Positions 35,804 through 45,023 of a DNA stretch of 64,000 bases are shown here, piece after piece. The notes under the pieces were generated by a model. That model made no database searches, was not told the origin of the DNA, and saw only the letters and a list, made by a program, of their open reading frames with translations. Origin of the DNA: Cytophagales bacterium (GTDB lineage: Bacteria; Bacteroidota; Bacteroidia; Cytophagales; Spirosomataceae); the NCBI GenBank assembly GCA_013298865.1, contig JAAFJL010000002.1:1-64000 (forward strand), read 5' to 3'. Numbering within the stretch: the stretch's first letter is position 1; every line of letters starts with the position of its first letter. Both the position numbers and the translations under genes were made by a program.

Positions 35804-38437
35804 CTATTGATTATTCAGTTTAACAGACCAAGTTTCGATAGTATTTGAGGTTACTACTTTAGCTAAAAGTTTGTGATAAGATTCTGAATAATTAAGTATT
35901 GGTAAATATTTAGATGATAAGGCTTTTTGCCCCAAACGATTGCCCTGTAAGTCATAAAGCCAATAGTTATTCCCTGCATTTATAAGTAGAACCTTTAATC
36001 CATTCCCTAAATCTTGATAGAAAATTTTCTTTCTGCCAAAAGCTAAGTCCTTGATAGTGAATAACTCCTGTTCGTTTTTATCAATGATAGTGATGTTTTT
36101 TCCGTCTGTTCTACTGGCTAACCAGTCGGAAGAATTAATATTTTGCACCAATCCAAATCTTTGGTCTTGGGTTGGCAAAAATAGTTGCTTTTTTTCTTTA
36201 ACTTTTCCTGATAAATCTATTTTAAACAACTCCCCTTTTTCGGAAATACAAATAATTTCTAAACCATTCCCTGAATTGAATATCATCGGATTTGATTTAA
36301 AAACAGACTTTAGTTCAGTTGGAAATCCGTTTAATTGCTTTCCTTTCAATGAAATCACATTCAGTTTCCCTCTTTCTTCAAGCCCTATGGCGTATCCTTC
36401 TCCTTTAATTTCAAAGGTAGGAATTGGCTCAATAAAAGATGAAAACTGAGTCGTTAAATTAGTTTTCTCGAAGCTATTGTCTTTAAAATCAAGAGAATAG
36501 CCATTCCCGAAATTATCAAAAAAGAGTAAATTGTTCGTTGATGCTTTTATTAAATGAAAATTATCAACATTTAGTTGAGTTTCAAAAATTACTGTTTTCT
36601 CAATTTCAATTTTTTCGTTATTAGATTTTTTCAGAAATGCTGCTTCTTTTTGTGTCAAAATAAAAATATTATCTTCTCCTCCAATAATTTTGGGAGAACC
36701 AATTATTTTACCCATAATCTTTTGTTGAGCAATTTTCTTTTTTGTTGAAAACAAATTGACCTGATTATCAATCCCTTGAACTAAAATTTCAGGTTGTTTG
36801 GTTACTGAATTATTCAAAAATAAAGGCTCAGAATTCACTCCTTGCGGAATACTAATATTATCTAATTTTATCCAACTCTTGGAAGCAACAAATCTTTCTT
36901 CAGGTCCTGCAAACTCCTCGAATCGGTGCGTCGTTTGTGCAGGTGTTAGGTCTGCACGGGCTTGGGCAAGAAATGCTTGGTCTTGCTGAAACGATGCTTC
37001 AAGGTTTGAAACCTTCAACCTCCAATTTGGCGTGAGGGATTCGTAAAAACTATTCCAAATTTTATTCGGTGCAAAAAACAGTGTCAAATTTGACTCATTT
37101 AATTTTACCAAAAGTTTCTGATTTCGAGCAGAATTACTCCAAGTATTTCCTTTTGTGAGATCTAACAAATGGTTCTCTAACGTTTGTTGACTGTTTCCAC
37201 CAATGATATATTCTTTGTAAGTCGTGAAATAAAATTGATTAAATCCGTCAAAAGTGTATCCAAATAGCAAACTTGGAAAATTTTTGATAGGTAATGACCT
37301 TATTTTAAAACTACCAAAAATTGAATAATTCAATTGTAGCTCTTCTTGTAAATGAACTTTCGAGTTTAATTCATCAAGGTATTTTATTAATTTTCCATCA
37401 GAATTTTTAATGCAAACCGACTGATTACCAGCCTCGTACCTACAACTTACAACCTCACCATCTATACTTTCTAAGATTTCTTCGATGTCTGTATCATATT
37501 TTTTTTCAACTGATTTTCTTAACGACAATAGCTTATCATTGAAATTTGAATTAAGGTTTGATGAAAACTCAGCTACATCAGAAAAACCGTACCTTAACAA
37601 ACTTATGCTTTGGTTAGAAATAACTTTTGCCGCATCACTTTTTGTAGATTTCTGCCCATCAAATAATTCACTAAATGCCCCTTCATCAGGAATATTGAAA
37701 AAACCTTCATTGGAACGAGCTGTATTATTGTACTGACAAAAAAATTGCTTGGGCAACAACACAGTCATTGATTTAATAAAATTCTGTTTTTCAGGTTCAA
37801 ATATAAAGTCAACTGCATTCAAAATACCTGTCGTATTTACATAAACTTTAAGGGGTTCAGTAGGCAATTCTTTACTTTTAAATACCAGATTTTTAGCCCA
37901 CTCGTTCTTATGATTCAGAACAAGGTCTTCTAAAATCACTCCAGAAGTACTGAAAATCAACAGGTTGTCTTGGAGAAGATATGAAAATACTGCCTCTGAT
38001 TTTTCATCATAAACTTCCCTGATTTTAAAACCTTGCGTTGTGTGTTGAATAGACCGAAAGCCTGATGTACTTGTAGAAAGGTCTTGAAGTTTTTTAATGA
38101 AAGGTTCGTCTTCTTCGGTGAGAGGAATATAAATTGTAAAGTCTAAATTCTCTTTTCCCTCTGGAATGAGTGAAAAGAGAATCTTTTTCTGTTCAAAATT
38201 CGATTTAAAAGGAAGTTTTTGAAGGATTTCTAAGGTTTGAAATGCTTCCGAGAGAAAGAAATCTTGGAAATTGGTGGGATTTTCTAAAGATTTTTGAGGT
38301 TTTGATTCAATTAAAAGTAATGTTTTGTCTGAAACCCAATCTAAAAGCGATGAGTTTTCACTTTTATTTTTATTGAAATACCAATAACCTCCTATGCCAA
38401 AAAGTAACAAAAGTAAAAACAAGTAGGATTTTTTCAT
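35804..38437 (-). CDS. large membrane-anchored protein of unknown function
   Basis: 877 residues when started at MKKSYLFLLLLLFGIGG (an in-frame ATG at 38452 adds five residues). One N-terminal membrane helix is followed by an extracytoplasmic part. The first about 550 residues have a repeated 'LLIESKP...', 'LIFSTSG', 'LTLFFAP' strand pattern seen in DUF3352-like proteins. The last about 300 residues look like a beta-propeller, with strands such as LEIICISEKGELFKI and NYWLYDLQGNRLGQ. I cannot assign a function. It sits between glf and the acyltransferase pair in one operon, so a role in assembly of an acetylated surface glycan is plausible. Confidence 0.75.
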   Translation of the reverse strand: MKKSYLFLLLLLFGIGGYWYFNKNKSENSSLLDWVSDKTLLLIESKPQKSLENPTNFQDFFLSEAFQTLEILQKLPFKSNFEQKKILFSLIPEGKENLDFTIYIPLTEEDEPFIKKLQDLSTSTSGFRSIQHTTQGFKIREVYDEKSEAVFSYLLQDNLLIFSTSGVILEDLVLNHKNEWAKNLVFKSKELPTEPLKVYVNTTGILNAVDFIFEPEKQNFIKSMTVLLPKQFFCQYNNTARSNEGFFNIPDEGAFSELFDGQKSTKSDAAKVISNQSISLLRYGFSDVAEFSSNLNSNFNDKLLSLRKSVEKKYDTDIEEILESIDGEVVSCRYEAGNQSVCIKNSDGKLIKYLDELNSKVHLQEELQLNYSIFGSFKIRSLPIKNFPSLLFGYTFDGFNQFYFTTYKEYIIGGNSQQTLENHLLDLTKGNTWSNSARNQKLLVKLNESNLTLFFAPNKIWNSFYESLTPNWRLKVSNLEASFQQDQAFLAQARADLTPAQTTHRFEEFAGPEERFVASKSWIKLDNISIPQGVNSEPLFLNNSVTKQPEILVQGIDNQVNLFSTKKKIAQQKIMGKIIGSPKIIGGEDNIFILTQKEAAFLKKSNNEKIEIEKTVIFETQLNVDNFHLIKASTNNLLFFDNFGNGYSLDFKDNSFEKTNLTTQFSSFIEPIPTFEIKGEGYAIGLEERGKLNVISLKGKQLNGFPTELKSVFKSNPMIFNSGNGLEIICISEKGELFKIDLSGKVKEKKQLFLPTQDQRFGLVQNINSSDWLASRTDGKNITIIDKNEQELFTIKDLAFGRKKIFYQDLGNGLKVLLINAGNNYWLYDLQGNRLGQKALSSKYLPILNYSESYHKLLAKVVTSNTIETWSVKLNNQ

Positions 38438-38500
38438 TGTGGTAAATTTCATAAAGGATTAAAGATAAATCATATACTTTATGGTGTGTTTACTTCAAAA

Positions 38501-39604
38501 TTACGCTAAATATTTTTTTACTGTTACTAAAGCAGACCCAATTACTTGGTGCATATCATAATATTTATATTCTGCCAATCTTCCCCCGAAGATAACATTT
38601 TCTTCTTTTTCTGCTAAATCACGATATTTTTTAAACAAATCATTATTCTTCTCATCATTTATTGGGTAGTATGCTTCCATCCCACTCGACCATTCACAAG
38701 GATATTCTTTTGTAACAACTGTTTTCGGCTGACGACCAAACTCAAAATGTTTGTGTTCTAAAATCCTTGTGTATGGAACATCCGCTTCGGTATAATTTAC
38801 AACAGCATTACCTTGATAATTTTCTTTGTCATGCGTTTCATGCTCAAATCTTAAACTTCGATATTCTAATTTACCAAATTGATAATTATAATATTCGTCG
38901 ATGTGTCCTGTAAAAACGATAGTTTCAGCTAAATCTGAATATTGTTTTTTGTTTTCAAAAAAATCTATTGAAGTTTTCACCTCTATTCCACTCAATAAAC
39001 CTTCTGTGAGTTTGTTATATCCCCCAATTGGAATTCCTTGGTATTTATCATTGAAATAATTATTGTCAAAAGTAAATCTCAAAGGCAAACGTTTAATAAT
39101 AAATGCGGGTAACTCAGTTGCTTTTCGTCCCCATTGTTTTTCGGTATAACCTTTAATTAATTTATGATAAATATCTGTTCCGACTAAAGAAATTGCTTGT
39201 TCTTCTAAATTCTGAGGGTTGGTTATCCCTGAGTTTTCTACTTGTTCTTGAATTTTAGCTTGAGCCTCCTCAGGTGTTTTCACTTTCCAGAGTTGGTAGA
39301 AAGTGTTCATATTAAAAGGTAAATTATACAATTCCCCCTCAAAATTTGCCAAAGGAGAGTTTGTATATCTATTAAATTCCACAAATGAATTTACGTAGTC
39401 CCAGATAGTTTTATCGTTCGTATGAAAAATGTGAGCACCGTATTTGTGAACGTTAATTCCTTCCACTTCTTCACAAAAAACATTTCCACCAATATGCTCT
39501 CTTCTGTCAATTACAAGGCATCTTTTGCCTTTTTTTGTAGCTTCATGAGCAAACACAGCACCAAACAAGCCTGCACCAACTATCAAAAAATCGTATTGTT
39601 TCAT
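38501..39604 (-). CDS. glf: UDP-galactopyranose mutase
   Basis: A 367-residue FAD enzyme that converts UDP-galactopyranose to UDP-galactofuranose for surface glycans. The dinucleotide motif is FLIVGAGLFGAVFAHEATKKG. The family block RREHIGGNVFCEEVEGINVHKYGAHIFHTND is intact, as is GYTEKQWG. Active-site arginine and tyrosine regions (GHIDEYYNYQFGKLEYRSL, FGGRLAEYKYYDM) are present. It is 2 bases downstream of the GT2 gene, so the two are probably translated together. Length is normal. Confidence 0.96.
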   Translation of the reverse strand: MKQYDFLIVGAGLFGAVFAHEATKKGKRCLVIDRREHIGGNVFCEEVEGINVHKYGAHIFHTNDKTIWDYVNSFVEFNRYTNSPLANFEGELYNLPFNMNTFYQLWKVKTPEEAQAKIQEQVENSGITNPQNLEEQAISLVGTDIYHKLIKGYTEKQWGRKATELPAFIIKRLPLRFTFDNNYFNDKYQGIPIGGYNKLTEGLLSGIEVKTSIDFFENKKQYSDLAETIVFTGHIDEYYNYQFGKLEYRSLRFEHETHDKENYQGNAVVNYTEADVPYTRILEHKHFEFGRQPKTVVTKEYPCEWSSGMEAYYPINDEKNNDLFKKYRDLAEKEENVIFGGRLAEYKYYDMHQVIGSALVTVKKYLA

Positions 39605-39606
39605 GC

Positions 39607-40359
39607 TTAGTTATTTTCTTTCAAATTTTTGATTTTACTATTCAATTCCCAACGAAAATTGGCTAATTCCTTAAAACTCTGCCAACAAACTTTCAATAAT
39701 TTCATTTTCTGAATTGAAACCTCCCCCGTTGCTCTTTCCTTGTGCGTTATGGGTATATTGAATAATTCGTTCCCAGATTTTTTAGATAGAATTGCCAAGA
39801 AAATGTTCGGGGCAAATGGTACAGGTGTCGGTAATTGGGCTAACAATTTCTTTAAAAACGAACCTTTGATTAATCTGAATGGAATATTTGAATCCATAAT
39901 GTACGTACCATAGATTAGGAACATACTCCAACGCAAAATCCGAGTAATAAAAAGTCTAAATACATCGTCGTGTCTAATTTGACGATACCCCAAAATAAAG
40001 TTTGATTGATTTCTTTTATCCCAAAGTTTTTCAAAATCTTCTGGAATAAATTGATCGTCTGAATCTGTCTGAAAAATATATTCTACCCCTAAATCTACTG
40101 CAGTTTGATATGCTGTAACTACAGCTTTCCCATGTCCGCCATTAATTTGATGAACTACAACTAATCTTGGATTTTGTGGTTTCAATGAATCTAAAATTGC
40201 TCCAGTTTTGTCTTTTGAACCGTCATTTACAACGATAAGGCGGGCGTCGTCGTCAGGAAATCTTTGGTCTAAAAGGTCAATCCAGATTTTCACTACGTCT
40301 GCCATGCACTCTTGCTCATTGTAAGCGGGCATGACAATTGCTAATTTAATACTCATCAA
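39607..40359 (-). CDS. GT2 glycosyltransferase (DPM1/polyprenyl-phosphate type)
   Basis: A 250-residue family 2 glycosyltransferase. VMPAYNEQECM opens the nucleotide-sugar domain, and VVNDGSKDKTG and QTDSDDQF hold the metal-binding aspartates. The HGKAVVTAYQ segment is characteristic of DPM/ALG5-type enzymes that charge polyprenyl phosphate. There are no C-terminal membrane helices. The start may also be the second methionine. It is the first gene of the glf-acyltransferase operon and has a possible promoter 82 bases upstream. Confidence 0.88.
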   Translation of the reverse strand: MMSIKLAIVMPAYNEQECMADVVKIWIDLLDQRFPDDDARLIVVNDGSKDKTGAILDSLKPQNPRLVVVHQINGGHGKAVVTAYQTAVDLGVEYIFQTDSDDQFIPEDFEKLWDKRNQSNFILGYRQIRHDDVFRLFITRILRWSMFLIYGTYIMDSNIPFRLIKGSFLKKLLAQLPTPVPFAPNIFLAILSKKSGNELFNIPITHKERATGEVSIQKMKLLKVCWQSFKELANFRWELNSKIKNLKENN

Positions 40360-40440
40360 AGGGGGATAAAAGGATTAGTTGGTACTCAGAACAATGTAAT
40401 GAGTGTTGATACTTTCTAAATGGACTATTAGTCTATTTTA

Positions 40441-40473
40441 CAAAATTAACAAAACCCAACGATATAAGTACAA
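40441..40473 (-). promoter_or_regulatory. putative promoter of the GT2-glf operon
   Basis: On the minus strand a TTG (40471-40473) precedes TAATTTTG (40441-40448) by 22 bases, fitting the Bacteroidota TTG...TAnnTTTG pattern. It stands 82 bases upstream of the GT2 start. Confidence 0.4.
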
Positions 40474-40523
40474 TCCAAAATCGTAAATAGCCGTGTTTTG
40501 CCCATTCATTTATTAAAAGGTCT

Positions 40524-41315
40524 TCATTCAGAGATGGAAAGATAGTTTTTTGAAAGTTTTTGAGCATTTTCGGTAGTAATTCTTAATACTTCCTCAATTG
40601 ATATTTCTTTCAAATCTGCAATTTTCTGAGCAATCAATGGCAAATAAGAAGTTTCGTTTCTTTTTCCTCGGTATGGAACTGGTGCTAAGTACGGAGCGTC
40701 TGTTTCGAGAACAATATGGTTCAAGTCAATTGCTGGAATTATTTTGTCTAAACCTCCATTTTTAAAAGTTACTACGCCACCAATTCCCATTAAAAAGCCT
40801 AATTCAATAGCTTTTTTAACTTCATCTGCTCCCCCAGAAAAACAATGGAAAATCCCTTTCAAATTGCTATCTCCATTTAGTTCAATTAAATCCACAGTCT
40901 CCCAAAAGGCATCTCTTGAATGTATGTCTATCCAAAGGTTATGCTTTTTTGCTAACTGACATTGATATAAAAAAGCCTCCTTTTGTTGCGGAACATAGGT
41001 TTTATCCCAGTAAAAATCCATTCCGATTTCTCCAATCGCTAAGAATTTATTTTTATTTAGGTTTTCTTCTACAATTTGTAATTCTTTTTCAAAATCCTCC
41101 TTCACATAACATGGATGCAAACCTATCATGGGTAAACAAAATGTGGGATGATTTCTGGCTAAAAGCATCATACTTTCGATAGTTTCCGAATTGCAATTGG
41201 GCATCCAGATTTCTGAAACTCCTGCTTCTTTTGCACGACTAAGCATTAACTCTCTATCGTCTGCAAAAGTATCATCATATATATGTGCGTGAGTTTCAAT
41301 AACTTGTGTTTTCAT
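40524..41315 (-). CDS. TatD-family metal-dependent hydrolase
   Basis: A 263-residue TIM-barrel deoxyribonuclease/hydrolase of the TatD family. ETHAHIYDDTF has the HxH metal pair and AIGEIGMDFYWD the bridging glutamate. IHSRDAF, GIFHCFSGGADE and LETDAPYLAP hold the remaining His and Asp ligands. It acts in the cytoplasm in DNA repair, D-aminoacyl-tRNA or RNA quality control roles depending on the species. It has its own transcription unit between two glycan operons. Confidence 0.93.
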   Translation of the reverse strand: MKTQVIETHAHIYDDTFADDRELMLSRAKEAGVSEIWMPNCNSETIESMMLLARNHPTFCLPMIGLHPCYVKEDFEKELQIVEENLNKNKFLAIGEIGMDFYWDKTYVPQQKEAFLYQCQLAKKHNLWIDIHSRDAFWETVDLIELNGDSNLKGIFHCFSGGADEVKKAIELGFLMGIGGVVTFKNGGLDKIIPAIDLNHIVLETDAPYLAPVPYRGKRNETSYLPLIAQKIADLKEISIEEVLRITTENAQKLSKNYLSISE

Positions 41316-41360
41316 TTATGTTGTTGTAGTTTTTTTCCTTTGCAATTATAATCAAAGCGG

Positions 41361-41426
41361 TTATTGATTGCTTATTGCTTAGTGTTAATTACTGATTGTT
41401 AATTGTTGATTGTTAATTGCTAATTG
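41361..41426. repeat. low-complexity direct repeats (TGATTGTTAATTG)
   Basis: Two exact 13-bp copies of TGATTGTTAATTG (41393-41405 and 41407-41419) lie in a longer run of degenerate TTGATTG/TTAATTG units between tatD and the next gene. It has no visible function and is probably replication-slippage sequence. Confidence 0.6.
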
Positions 41427-42448
41427 TAAACCCTCCCTTTCCAGTCAACTTTTACAGGTAAATAGTAAAAAATGACCATTCCTAATCCCCAAGAAAGTAG
41501 ATAAAATTCGTACCAAAGCAGATGAGGAATTAATTGATACTGTTTGAGTTTTAAAATCGTAGGTAAAACAGCAAGCGTTTGTCCAAGCCATTTAAAAATC
41601 CACAAAATTAAAGCCATTTTTATAGAAAAATTCCAAGAAATAAGTAGTAAAATTGGAATCATTAACGCTTGCAAAAACAAAGAAATAACAACCCAAGCAG
41701 GACATTGCAAAGCCCCAACCATCCACCGTTTTCTTTGATGTGCAAATTCCTTGAGAGACGTAATGGGAAGTGTTCTTGAAAAGACTTTTTCGTTAATGGT
41801 ATTCACAAAATCATAGCCATTATTGACTACCGCATGGAACATCGCAAAGTCTTCTGTTATTGAAAAAGGAATCGTTGCATAACCACCCGTAGCCTCATAT
41901 CCTGCCCTCGAAATCGCTGAATTATTCCCTAAACCTGTTAATGGAATTTTCCAATCTGCCAATCTTTTCAAGAGTGAAAGTGCTAATAACCAATCAATTG
42001 ATTGAAATTTTGTAAAAATATCAGAGCCTTCCACAGAAGTAATTCCTACTTGATGACCCAATTTTGAGTTCTGACGAAAAGGCTCTATCATTCCCAAAAT
42101 CCAGTCTTGATTCGCCTGTACATCTGCATCAGTAATTAGAAAAATTTCACCCGTAGAGTGTTCGTACAAATTGGCTAAAACGTTGGCTTTTCCAATCTGA
42201 TTATTGATAGTTTTTTGGATATTTACAAGCTGGAAATGGGGTTTATCTTGAATGAAATTCTCGACCAACATCTGAGTTTTATCCGACGATTGGTCATTGC
42301 CAATCAGTACTTGCATTTGTGATGAAGGATAATTTTGAAGATTAATAGATTCAAGACACCGAATGATATTTGATTCTTCATTTCTTGCAGCTATCCAGAT
42401 ACTTATCTTTGGTAAATTGGTACTATAATTGGGCAAATTGGTATCCAT
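41420..42448 (-). CDS. membrane GT2 glycosyltransferase
   Basis: A 342-residue family 2 glycosyltransferase. IWIAARNEESNIIRCLESI opens the domain, with GNDQSSDKT and ITDADVQ as metal-binding sites. HQRKRWMVGALQ is the processive QxxRW-like motif. Three or four membrane helices make up the last about 100 residues. It overlaps the NodB-type deacetylase gene by 26 bases, so the two are coupled. This pairing of a processive GT2 with a deacetylase is typical for N-acetylglucosamine-type glycans, though here that is an inference. A paralogous GT2 lies at 60612-61748. Confidence 0.88.
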   Translation of the reverse strand: MDTNLPNYSTNLPKISIWIAARNEESNIIRCLESINLQNYPSSQMQVLIGNDQSSDKTQMLVENFIQDKPHFQLVNIQKTINNQIGKANVLANLYEHSTGEIFLITDADVQANQDWILGMIEPFRQNSKLGHQVGITSVEGSDIFTKFQSIDWLLALSLLKRLADWKIPLTGLGNNSAISRAGYEATGGYATIPFSITEDFAMFHAVVNNGYDFVNTINEKVFSRTLPITSLKEFAHQRKRWMVGALQCPAWVVISLFLQALMIPILLLISWNFSIKMALILWIFKWLGQTLAVLPTILKLKQYQLIPHLLWYEFYLLSWGLGMVIFYYLPVKVDWKGRVYN

Positions 42449-43049
42449 TTTCAGTGAAATGTTTTAAAAATTTAGGCAGCGTAAATCTCAAATTTTTCTC
42501 CGCTTTTTTACTATCATGAAACAGTACAATCGAACCATTTTCTGTATGTTGAATGCTCTTTTTTAGCACATTTTCTGGTGAAATATCCAATGAATAATCC
42601 CCAGAAAGTACATCCCACATCACGATTTTATGCGTTTCAAGAATTGGCTTTGCTTGATTTTTTTTAATCCGACCATACGGTGGTCTAAACAAGGTAGAGT
42701 CGGGTATAACTCCTTGGCATTTTTTGAAGTTTTCTACATAAAAATTATCCTCAACATCCCAGCCTCTTACATGATTATAAGTATGATTGCCAATGGAATG
42801 TTCAGCTTTAAGAAGTTGATCAAAAATCTGTGGGTTTTTAACGATATTTTCTCCAATACAGAAAAAAGTTGCCTTTGCTTGATAAATATCTAACTGTTCC
42901 AAAACAAACTCTGTAACTTCTGGAATCGGTCCATCATCAAAAGTGAGGTAGATAACTTTTTGATTTTCAGACATTTTCCAAATAAAATCAGGATAAAAAG
43001 CCCTCATCAAAAAATTAGTTTTGTGAATAAACATACAATTTGGTTTCAA
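42423..43049 (-). CDS. polysaccharide deacetylase (NodB homology, CE4)
   Basis: A 208-residue CE4 deacetylase. Motif 1 is YLTFDDGP with the base and metal Asp. Motif 2 is HSIGNHTYNH with both metal histidines. Motif 3 is FRPPYGR and motif 4 is IVLFHDSKKAEKN. It removes acetyl groups from N-acetylglucosamine units. No signal peptide is evident; an N-terminal 15-residue patch (FIHKTNFLMRAFYPDFIWK) precedes the domain, as in several Bacteroidota members. It overlaps the downstream membrane GT2 by 26 bases. Confidence 0.92.
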   Translation of the reverse strand: MKPNCMFIHKTNFLMRAFYPDFIWKMSENQKVIYLTFDDGPIPEVTEFVLEQLDIYQAKATFFCIGENIVKNPQIFDQLLKAEHSIGNHTYNHVRGWDVEDNFYVENFKKCQGVIPDSTLFRPPYGRIKKNQAKPILETHKIVMWDVLSGDYSLDISPENVLKKSIQHTENGSIVLFHDSKKAEKNLRFTLPKFLKHFTENGYQFAQL

Positions 43050-43169
43050 TTTTTACGAAGTTACCATTTTGAGTGATATTTTTGATGGATAATTGCAATT
43101 CACACCAATTTTAATGCTTTTCTTAAATCCCAAAAATAGCCTGTTTAAATTCAATCACCTGAATTCCTG

Positions 43170-43814
43170 ATGTCAGACCAACTTTATTTTCTAAACATGA
43201 TTAAAAATCTTCGCCAAAACGAAGAGGTTATGTTGTATGACAATATTTTGAAATTCAGTGAGATAGAAGCCGAAAACACTATTAATTTTCTCAAAAAAGA
43301 ATATCAAAATGAGTCTTTAAATTTTCCTTTCAAACATCCAGATTTTGATAAAAATGTTGCCTTGTGGGCGGCAAAAACAGTTTATATTGCCGCACAATTA
43401 ATCCTTTATCGTGAAAATAAATCTGAGGATATTCCAACGCTTTTACCTGACTTCCAATCTCCAATTTCTCCTTCGTCAATACTTTCCGCAGATTTGTGCT
43501 TACGCTTTTTGCCCGATATGCTCGTGCAATTAAAGTTTTTTGACAGCGAGGACCCTTTGGTCGAAATATTAGAAAAGATATTGAGTCAGTGGCATTATTC
43601 TGGAATCAATTATCCCTTAGCAATAGAAAAATTAGACTTTGCTGTTATTGATTCTGATAATTGTTTGAAACAACTTTATATAAACAGAATTATCGAAAAC
43701 AAGAAAATCCATTTAGCAAAACTTCCACATTTCAAAGATACTATCCTTGCCAATTTGGGGATTTATGGAAAAGAATTTTGGAAAGAATTTAGCTTAGAAA
43801 ACCAACAAGTATAG
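43170..43814 (+). CDS. helical protein, first gene of the MoxR-vWA-propeller cassette
   Basis: A 214-residue cytoplasmic protein with no signal or membrane segment. It is mostly helical by pattern. Acidic and aromatic residues are frequent, and there is a central ALWAAKTVYIAAQLILYRE helix that could pack against a partner. I recognise no enzyme motif. It belongs to the same plus-strand run as the MoxR gene, 78 bases downstream. The gap holds a hairpin. Small helical partners of this size open many MoxR-vWA-beta-propeller (bpX) operons, so it is probably one of the bpX-type accessory domains. That assignment rests on position. Confidence 0.75.
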   Translation: MSDQLYFLNMIKNLRQNEEVMLYDNILKFSEIEAENTINFLKKEYQNESLNFPFKHPDFDKNVALWAAKTVYIAAQLILYRENKSEDIPTLLPDFQSPISPSSILSADLCLRFLPDMLVQLKFFDSEDPLVEILEKILSQWHYSGINYPLAIEKLDFAVIDSDNCLKQLYINRIIENKKIHLAKLPHFKDTILANLGIYGKEFWKEFSLENQQV

Positions 43815-43818
43815 AATC

Positions 43819-43883
43819 AAACCTTATAAGATTCAACACTTTACTCATTCATTATCAAATACTTATCAAATCCTACAAGGTTT
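43819..43883 (+). repeat. inverted repeat between the first gene and the MoxR gene
   Basis: AAACCTTATAAGATT (43819-43833) pairs with AATCCTACAAGGTTT (43869-43883), 13 of 15 positions, around a 35-base loop. There is no T-run, so it is not a clear terminator. It may set the ratio of the first gene to the rest by partial termination or RNA processing, or be a dispersed repeat. Confidence 0.5.
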
Positions 43884-43892
43884 AAAATATAC

Positions 43893-45023
43893 ATGACTAA
43901 TATTAACAAGCTAAACGGCGTCCTACGTTTTGTAAAAGAATCATTTATTGGCAAAGATGAAATCATTGATTTATTGGGTATCAGCCTAATAGCAAGAGAA
44001 AATGCCTTTCTTTTAGGTCCTCCAGGTACTGCCAAAAGTGCCATTATTCGTTTACTTTCTACTTGTATTGAAAACGGAAAAAATTTTGAATACCTCCTCA
44101 CAAGATTTACAGAACCCAACGAAATTTTTGGTCCTTTCGACATCCGTAAACTCAAAGATGGCGAACTCATTACCAATACCGAAGGCATGATGCCCGAAGC
44201 ATCAATGGTGTTTTTAGATGAAATTTTCAACGCCAATAGTGCTATTTTGAATAGTTTATTGATGGCTTTAAATGAGAAAATTTTTAGACGTGGGAAGGAA
44301 ACTAAAAAACTCCCTGCCCTTATGTTTGTAGGGGCAAGTAACGTATTGCCCGAAGATGATGCCCTCAACGCCCTTTTGGATAGATTTCTGATTCGGGTAA
44401 AATGTGATTATGTCGATACTGACCGACTTGAAGAGGTTTTGTTGGCTGGTTGGAAGTTGGAGAATAATTTCAGCAACGAAAAACCATCTATCACCCCCGA
44501 AGAGATTATTGATTTGCAACAATTGAGCAAACAAGTTGACCTTTCACCAATCCGAAAACAGTACGTTGATTTGGTACATAATCTGAGGAATACGGGTATA
44601 AAAGTATCTGACCGCCGTGCCGTAAAAATTCAGAATTTATTGGCTGCCAGTGCGTTGATGTGCGGACGAAATGAAGCAATATTGTCTGACCTATGGGTAC
44701 TAAAATATATTTGGGACACCGAAGAGCAAATTGAGATTTTGGCAGGAATAATTGATACGATTATTGAGAAAGATAATGCCCCACAGGCTCATCCACAGGC
44801 ATTATTCAACAAAAACCCTAATGCCGAGGAGTTAGCAAAAGAGATAGATTTATTAAAAACCAAGTGGGATTCGGGCAGTTTATCTTTTGAAGAACAGAAC
44901 GTTATCAAGGACAAATTAAGGTATGTACAGACTCGTTGCAACTGGATAAAAAACAATGAACACAAACAGCATCTCCAAACTGAAATAGAATTATTATGGC
45001 AAAAAATGCTGAAAACGATATAA
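43893..45023 (+). CDS. MoxR-family AAA+ ATPase
   Basis: A 376-residue AAA+ ATPase of the MoxR/RavA type. Walker A is G42-P-P-G-T-A-K-S49. Walker B is MVFLDEIFN, followed by the MoxR helix-2 insert. Sensor 1 is MFVGASN and the arginine-finger segment is LLDRFLIRV. Sensor 2 lies near VSDRRAVKIQNLL. A helical tail (about 300-376) is extra to the core. MoxR ATPases act as hexameric chaperones or activators of a partner with a vWA domain, and such a partner is encoded two genes on. It overlaps the next gene by 28 bases, showing translational coupling. Confidence 0.95.
   Translation: MTNINKLNGVLRFVKESFIGKDEIIDLLGISLIARENAFLLGPPGTAKSAIIRLLSTCIENGKNFEYLLTRFTEPNEIFGPFDIRKLKDGELITNTEGMMPEASMVFLDEIFNANSAILNSLLMALNEKIFRRGKETKKLPALMFVGASNVLPEDDALNALLDRFLIRVKCDYVDTDRLEEVLLAGWKLENNFSNEKPSITPEEIIDLQQLSKQVDLSPIRKQYVDLVHNLRNTGIKVSDRRAVKIQNLLAASALMCGRNEAILSDLWVLKYIWDTEEQIEILAGIIDTIIEKDNAPQAHPQALFNKNPNAEELAKEIDLLKTKWDSGSLSFEEQNVIKDKLRYVQTRCNWIKNNEHKQHLQTEIELLWQKMLKTI

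Noticed and set aside
43841-44368. Open frame of 175 codons on the minus strand opposite MoxR
   Set aside because: It lies entirely antisense to a gene with full AAA+ motifs and has a low-complexity Ser/Leu composition.
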